From assembly GCA_036939975.1 (NCBI GenBank), contig JALLPB010001070.1:1-11405 (forward strand): a DNA stretch of 11,405 bases, written 5' to 3'. The notes under the pieces were generated by a model, which saw only the letters and a program-made list of their open reading frames with translations, was not told the origin of the DNA and made no database searches. The DNA is from Cyclostephanos tholiformis (taxonomy: Eukaryota > Bacillariophyta > Thalassiosirophyceae > Thalassiosirales > Thalassiosiraceae). Of the stretch, positions 7,202 to 11,405 are shown one piece after another. The position numbers and the translations under genes were made by a program. Position 1 is the stretch's first letter. Each line of letters opens with the position of its first letter.

Positions 7202-8647
7202 ATGAGCTCTTCTTATACACCAAAGCTAGATGAATGGCCGCAAGAGGTCAGAGATCTCTACGACCCCGTCCGCGTGATTGGCAAGGGTAGCTTTGCCAGC
7301 GTTTGGATGGCAACCCAGAAGGAGCCATACTGCGACAAAGGCCAAGTCGCCATCAAGATCATAAAGGATGATGAGTACGCTGAACGCGAAATAGAGATCC
7401 TATCCGAGCTGACCTCAAAGCATCCCCACCCGAATGTCGTTAGTCTCATTCGCGACTTAAAGGCAGAAAACGGTGGAGTCTCGAAGGATAGCAGAAGTCT
7501 AAGCGTTCGCTTCATCGTCCTCTCGCTTGCACGAGGACCAACGCTCAATTTCATCCTTGGTGAATTCGGGGCGTTAGGGATCGTTGTCGCCCAAAGCATC
7601 TCTCGCCAACTGGTAGATGTGGTCGCGTTTCTTCATGACCATGCGGGTGAGATTCTTTTCTATTGAATTTTTGCGTTTATATCTATTTTATCTTCATTCA
7701 TGATAAATCGTCTCACATTAATTAGCATTGATGTTCGTGCCAAAAAACAGTCATCCACAGAGATATTCAACCTTGCAATATCATTGTATCGGGAGGAATG
7801 ATGAATGACGACCTCTGGTGGAGTGACACACTTGATGTTGACGGGAAAGTGCTTGGGATGGCACAGCAATGTCATATCACCCTCGTTGACTTTGGTTTTG
7901 CAAGAGCTCTTAGCCCTAATGAGATTGATTCCGATACTTGGCGGAACAAAATCACAATGGATCATTCAGATACTAGCATCATTGATGATTCAATGTCACA
8001 CAAAAGGGTCCTTGACCTCAGTGAGTTTCTGATTTCCATCAGTATTGGTTTCACTTATCTCGTGTATTTTCTTCACGAATGAGCGCATCCCATCACTACT
8101 AATCCATGCATCAGGCGCTGTTGGAACTCGCAACTATGCAGCTCCAGAAATTTTGTCTGGTATAAGAAACGCTGTTGATATCTTGAATTCCTCCATAAGA
8201 GGTTCAAAGTGCTACACTGGTCATCAGCTCCTGAAGAGGACTCTCACTGCGTGTGCCTCAAGTTACGGTATGGTAGCTGACGCATTCAGCGTTGGTGCTA
8301 CAATCTGTCATATGGTTACGGGCGTACCAGCAGGTAGCGATGTCGACGCTTTCATCGCTGCAAAGAATCATCCATTGATTAAACTGGCCAGATCCTTGAA
8401 GAAACGCCTTAAGAAAAGTAAACGAATTCGAGCCAAGAAATATCGCACGATATCTGACCTTCCTGGGGATGTGAAAAACTTGATTCGCGGCCTTACGCAT
8501 CGCGATCCAATGAGGCGGGCTACTGTAAGATCAGTCACGCAACACCAGTGGATAAAGAAGTCGACAACAGCCCCTCTGGATATGGTGCACCGAGAACCAA
8601 TAGCGTACTTGGAATGCTGCGGCCATTTTTATAAGCAGTATGAATAA
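7202..8647 (+). CDS. Protein kinase domain protein, three exons (7202-7646, 7751-8020, 8115-8647)
   Basis: Spliced, this gives 415 residues that are almost entirely kinase domain, with no signal peptide or membrane segment. In order: glycine loop GKGSFASVW (27-35), VAIK with K52, helix-C glutamate E63, catalytic loop HRDIQPCN (151-158), DFG 195-197, APE 248-250, subdomain IX ADAFSVG with D294, and RRAT with R373. It should phosphorylate serine/threonine in the cytosol or nucleus; the target is unknown. Two things are odd. The usual lysine of HRDIKPxN is glutamine (Q155). Stretches of roughly 40-50 residues lie both between DFG and APE and between APE and subdomain IX, the second followed later by a lysine/arginine-rich run (about 318-332). 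Exon joins keep phase: codon 149 (G|TC) and codon 239 (A|GC). The start at 7202 is the first ATG before the domain; an in-frame upstream extension is not excluded. The subfamily is not recognised. Confidence 0.85.
7647..7750 (+). other. Intron 1 of the kinase gene
   Basis: The donor is GTGAGA and the acceptor is AACAG, length 104. Unspliced, the frame meets a stop at once. Removal joins ...HDHA to VIHRD, restoring the catalytic loop across the junction in phase 1. The acceptor is preceded by adenines instead of a pyrimidine run. Confidence 0.85.
8021..8114 (+). other. Intron 2 of the kinase gene
   Basis: The donor is a consensus GTGAGT and the acceptor is ATCAG, length 94, with CTAAT about 15 bases before the acceptor as a likely branch site. 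Removal joins ...VLDL-S to AVGTRNYAAPE in phase 1, restoring the activation segment. Confidence 0.85.
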
Positions 8648-8986
8648 CCTGAAAAGGTCACGGAAACAATTTCCACACATGAATGCAGGGCCTAAGCAAG
8701 AAAGTTGACAGGAAGAGGACGTTCCCATGGAGACATCACTATTGTCATAAACCAGTAATTAAGTTACTTTCACTAACAATACAAGAATGATAATCGGCGT
8801 GGATGGAAGTTATCCGGCGAGTGTTTAGATGTTGTAGAATTTACTTGAGTACAATGAGCATAAGAGAAAGAGCTTTTCCCTAGTTTTACAGAGTCAATTA
8901 TTCTATTTATGCAGTGGCCTGGGGTAGAATGAAATTTCAGACAAGTAGTGAAATAGGTGGCTCTTCCGAGACCGCGGTGTGAGATT
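8648..8986. other. Convergent intergenic stretch between kinase and carboxypeptidase
   Basis: These 339 bases hold the 3' flanks of two genes that meet tail to tail. The stretch is more AT-rich than the coding parts. I see no reading frame with gene character, no AATAAA on either strand and no repeat or RNA gene. It presumably holds both 3' untranslated regions. Confidence 0.6.
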
Positions 8987-11021
8987 TTAAAATTCCTGCC
9001 CATTCACGAACTGGGTGATCATATGCAAGGCCTGCTCCGGCTGATCGGACGGGACCATGTGACCTGCGTCGTATACTTGGAGGAACGTCAGCCCGTTCGA
9101 GGACCTCGCCAGCCCACCCCCGTTGTTCCAATCCTTCTCCTGGGCCGCGTTGAAGTCGGCTTTATGAGTCCAGTCGAGGTTGAGGGTCCAAGCCCGATTC
9201 CCGAGGTAGTTGCATACAAAGTCGACGTCGCCAGCATAAATGAGAGCGGGGACCCCATCGTCAAGCAGATCGGCGACGTAGGGGGCGAAATTCTTCATCC
9301 AGTCGACGTGGAAGCTGAGGTTGATCATCATGTTGCAGGTCTGCCACGTGGGATTGTGCTCCTTGACGTGCAATGCCTCCTTGGTTTTGTCGCTGTTCAT
9401 GAACTTATCGATGTGAGAGAAATCGTAGCATAGGGGATTGTCACCGCATGGCTTGCGGATGTCGTAAGGGTTCAATCCCGTGGCGCGATAGGGAGTCGTG
9501 AGAGCGGTGTTGCAGTAGAGGAACGCCGCCTGACAAGCGAACGAGTCGAGGAGGCCGTCGCCATCGTTGCACTGGGCGATGCCCTTGGTACACAGCGGCT
9601 CCGAGCTCTTCATCATGTTATACGTGTCCTCCGAAATCACCTGCATGTTGTGCGAATTCTTGAACGCCATCTCGGCGTACCACTTGTACTGCTCCTCGGG
9701 GTCAGTTAGGCCGTTCCCGATCGCCAATCCCGCGAGATTGAGCTTGGCGAGTCCGTCCTTGAGTTCGCTGTTCCCACGCCAGATCCTGTGGGCGATGGCG
9801 GGGGCGTAGTGTCCGCCGTAGCTCTCGCCAACGATGAAAAGCGGAGAGTCCTTGTACTTCATCCCCTCCTTGGACTTGAACCAAGCCTGGAGGAAGTAAT
9901 AAGCGTCCTCACTTATCATTTCCTCGTTCGTGTCGTTGCCCTGCCCATAAGAGTAGCCCACATCCGCGGGCTGGTCGAGCCACAGGACGTGAGCGCTCTC
10001 CGTCCAGGAGTACGGATTGATCATCGTGGTCTCGCCATCCTCGTTCACCTTACACGGACCGTTCTCGCTAAGCAGGGCTAGGGAACTCGAGCAGCCGGGA
10101 CCACCCGTGAGCCACACGATGAGGGGGCTGACCGACGGCTTCGTCGTATCACCCGACGTCCCGCCATCCGGCGTCGATCCGTCATCCGCGGGGACAGGAG
10201 CCGGTGGATCCCACGGCCACCTCACGCCCCCCTCCTGTACCTTGGGCGGGACCTGGCTCGTCGTCCTCTTCTCGAACATCCAGTAGAAGAGATTTTTGTC
10301 GCCATCGGTGTCGTACTGACTTCCCTTGACTTTGAGATGAAGGGGGGGAAATGGTGGGGGAGGGGGGTGGTTATGTTAATTAGAAAGGAGGGAGGGAGGA
10401 AGACAGTCGAGGCGGCATGCACTACAAGCAAATCTCACCGTTCATGTAACCTGCCAGGCTGAGGGGAGAGGAGGCGTCGCAAAACGCCTTGTCCACCTCC
10501 GCGGAGGACAGCGTGAGCCTCACCCCCCGTTCCACGAAATCGAACATCTCGACCTTCTTCACCCTCATCTTTTCCTTGTCGACGTCCGCGGTTCCCTTCC
10601 CCCTCTTCCCTCCCGCTTCTCCCTCACGGACGGTCCCCGCCACGGCGGCGGCGACGGAATCGACGGGCTCGAAGACGATAGGGGAGGAGGAGGTCGTTTC
10701 GGCGCACGCGAACGTACCCTTGGGAAGCCTCGTTCGCGCCAAAGATGCGGCGTAACAAGCGCTGGACACGGCCTTCGACACGCACCACGTACATTCGTGG
10801 GACGCGTCGCACTCGGACTCGTGTAGCGACTGGCACTTGGTCTGGATGGCCATTTCGTCCTGGTCATCCACGGAGGCGGCGGTGGCGCCGCGCAGGAGGG
10901 AGATCCTCTTGAGTTGGGGCACGACTCCGCCAACTCCCTCGCCTTCGCTTTCCACCTGACCGGCCGCCCCGGAGATTCGCGAAACGAGGAGCGCTGCGAG
11001 GGCTAGGGAGGAAGCCTTCAT
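8987..11021 (-). CDS. Secreted/vacuolar serine carboxypeptidase, peptidase family S10, two exons (11021-10439, 10329-8987)
   Basis: Spliced, this gives 641 residues, longer than the usual 450-500. Family S10 enzymes remove C-terminal amino acids in vacuoles, lysosomes or outside the cell. A signal peptide (about residues 1-21, leucine/alanine core) starts the protein. A segment with six cysteines (63, 71, 77, 80, 89, 106; CTWC inside) precedes a low-complexity linker and the catalytic domain from about 180. Visible family marks are GDKNLFYW (204-211), TGGPGCSS (269-276), GESYGG with nucleophile S364, GDVD 561-564 with the catalytic aspartate, and DAGHMVP with H618. The triad is complete. About 46 extra proline-, glycine- and acid-rich residues (217-262) lie between MFEKR and PLIVWL. 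Start and stop are clear: ATG at 11021-11019 and TAA at 8989-8987. It converges with the kinase gene. Confidence 0.93.
10330..10438 (-). other. Intron of the serine carboxypeptidase gene
   Basis: Read on the minus strand, the donor is GTGAGA and the acceptor is CAAAG, length 109. The intron holds a stop in frame, a CTAAT branch-like site and long pyrimidine runs. Joining in phase 1 (G|TC, Val195) links ...LAGYMN to VKGSQYD and on to the conserved LFYW, as expected for the start of an S10 catalytic domain. Other nearby AGs give the wrong phase. Confidence 0.88.
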
Positions 11022-11328
11022 TGTTAACTTGCGATTATGCTTGTTTCGTTGTTGACGGTCGTTCTGCTCCCCGTATTTAACTCTCTTAGTGTCTTTTTTT
11101 TTCTCTCTCTTGACTTGGACTTCGGATTGATGACAAAATAATATTTTTTTGCACGCTGACCGACAGGAAATTTTCGAGTACGAACACGGTACGTACGGGT
11201 ACCTATTATTTTTTAGGGGGGGATGGATTGAGAAAAGGGGGGAACACTCCGCAGGCTACGGATTCTCAGAGTAATTCCTCAGCAAGCCGTTGTGTTATTT
11301 GGAGGCCGCCGCGAGGAGTGAAGAGGAA
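11022..11328. promoter_or_regulatory. Putative bidirectional promoter region between carboxypeptidase and a divergent frame
   Basis: This 307-base non-coding gap lies upstream of the carboxypeptidase and before the ATG at 11329. On the minus strand a TTAAATAC sequence about 55 bases before the carboxypeptidase ATG could serve as a TATA-like element. Next to it are T- and CT-rich runs (about 11092-11109). GGTACGTACGGGTACC (11188-11203) is an interrupted palindrome with a TACGTA core. A purine run (AGAAAAGGGGGGAA) lies at 11231-11244. The promoter role is inferred from position only. Confidence 0.4.
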
Positions 11329-11405
11329 ATGGCGGGACGACGAAAGTCGCGCCAAAATTCAGTCGAGAAGAGAGATCAGACAACTCTCGACCCTCGACGG
11401 GATAC
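11329..11405 (+). CDS. Possible start of a divergent gene, truncated by window end
   Basis: An ATG in a good context (GAGGAAATGG, A at -3) opens a frame that reads MAGRRKSRQNSVEKRDQTT and stays open to the window end, 25 full codons. It is the first ATG after an in-frame TAA at 11272-11274. The visible part is basic and polar with no domain. The length is too short to prove coding, and the frame could be chance. Confidence 0.3.
   Translation, partial: MAGRRKSRQNSVEKRDQTTLDPRRD

Noticed and set aside
7020..7205. Small 61-codon frame ending on ATGA at the kinase start
   Set aside because: It overlaps the presumed LTR end, has no domain-like sequence, and its stop overlap with the kinase ATG is most likely chance; coupled translation is not expected in a eukaryote.
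8957..10286. Plus-strand frames of 80-158 codons opposite the carboxypeptidase
   Set aside because: They are shadows of the minus-strand coding sequence, which has a full catalytic triad and family motifs.
11231..11244. Purine 14-mer AGAAAAGGGGGGAA identical to the retrotransposon polypurine tract at 6847-6860, suggesting a second LTR remnant
   Set aside because: Flanking bases share nothing with the element's 3' end, and a low-complexity purine run of this size can recur by chance.
1..11405. CRISPR arrays, bacterial operons, riboswitches or defence islands
   Set aside because: No spaced direct repeats or bacterial-style gene clusters are seen; introns and a copia element mark the window as eukaryotic nuclear DNA.

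Overview
The window looks like nuclear DNA of a stramenopile alga, most likely a diatom. Three things suggest this. A Ty1/copia-type retrotransposon has the sequence character of the diatom 'CoDi' lineage (as recalled, not searched). The genes carry short introns of about 94-109 bases with GT...AG ends. A secreted serine carboxypeptidase has a cysteine-rich N-terminal segment of a kind I associate with diatom secreted proteins. The species cannot be fixed from the sequence alone.

Layout. Bases 1 to about 7124 are the internal part and probable 3' end of a copia-type LTR retrotransposon on the + strand; its 5' LTR and primer-binding site lie outside the window. An N-terminal gag frame (36-1202) overlaps a very long frame (open from 964, ending at 6786). 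The long frame carries the rest of Gag, a CCHC-like knuckle, aspartic protease, DD35E integrase, reverse transcriptase with YVDD, RNase H and a C-terminal tail. Gag is therefore split over two frames that meet by a +1 offset inside the capsid-like region. After the stop come a polypurine tract and a tentative 250-base 3' LTR (6875-7124).

Only about 80-200 bases beyond the element a protein kinase gene starts (three exons, 7202-8647, + strand, 415 aa when spliced). It faces tail to tail a serine carboxypeptidase of peptidase family S10 (two exons, 11021-8987, - strand, 641 aa, with a signal peptide). About 310 bases upstream of the carboxypeptidase start, a divergent reading frame begins at 11329 and runs off the window, perhaps the start of another gene.

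The retrotransposon proteins would act together in copy-and-paste transposition. I see no functional link between the kinase and the carboxypeptidase beyond being neighbours. No clearly undescribed multi-gene system is visible. The points most worth a second look are the Gag frame break, the kinase's non-standard HRDIQP catalytic loop and its close junction with the transposon, and the extra N-terminal module and loop insertion of the carboxypeptidase.
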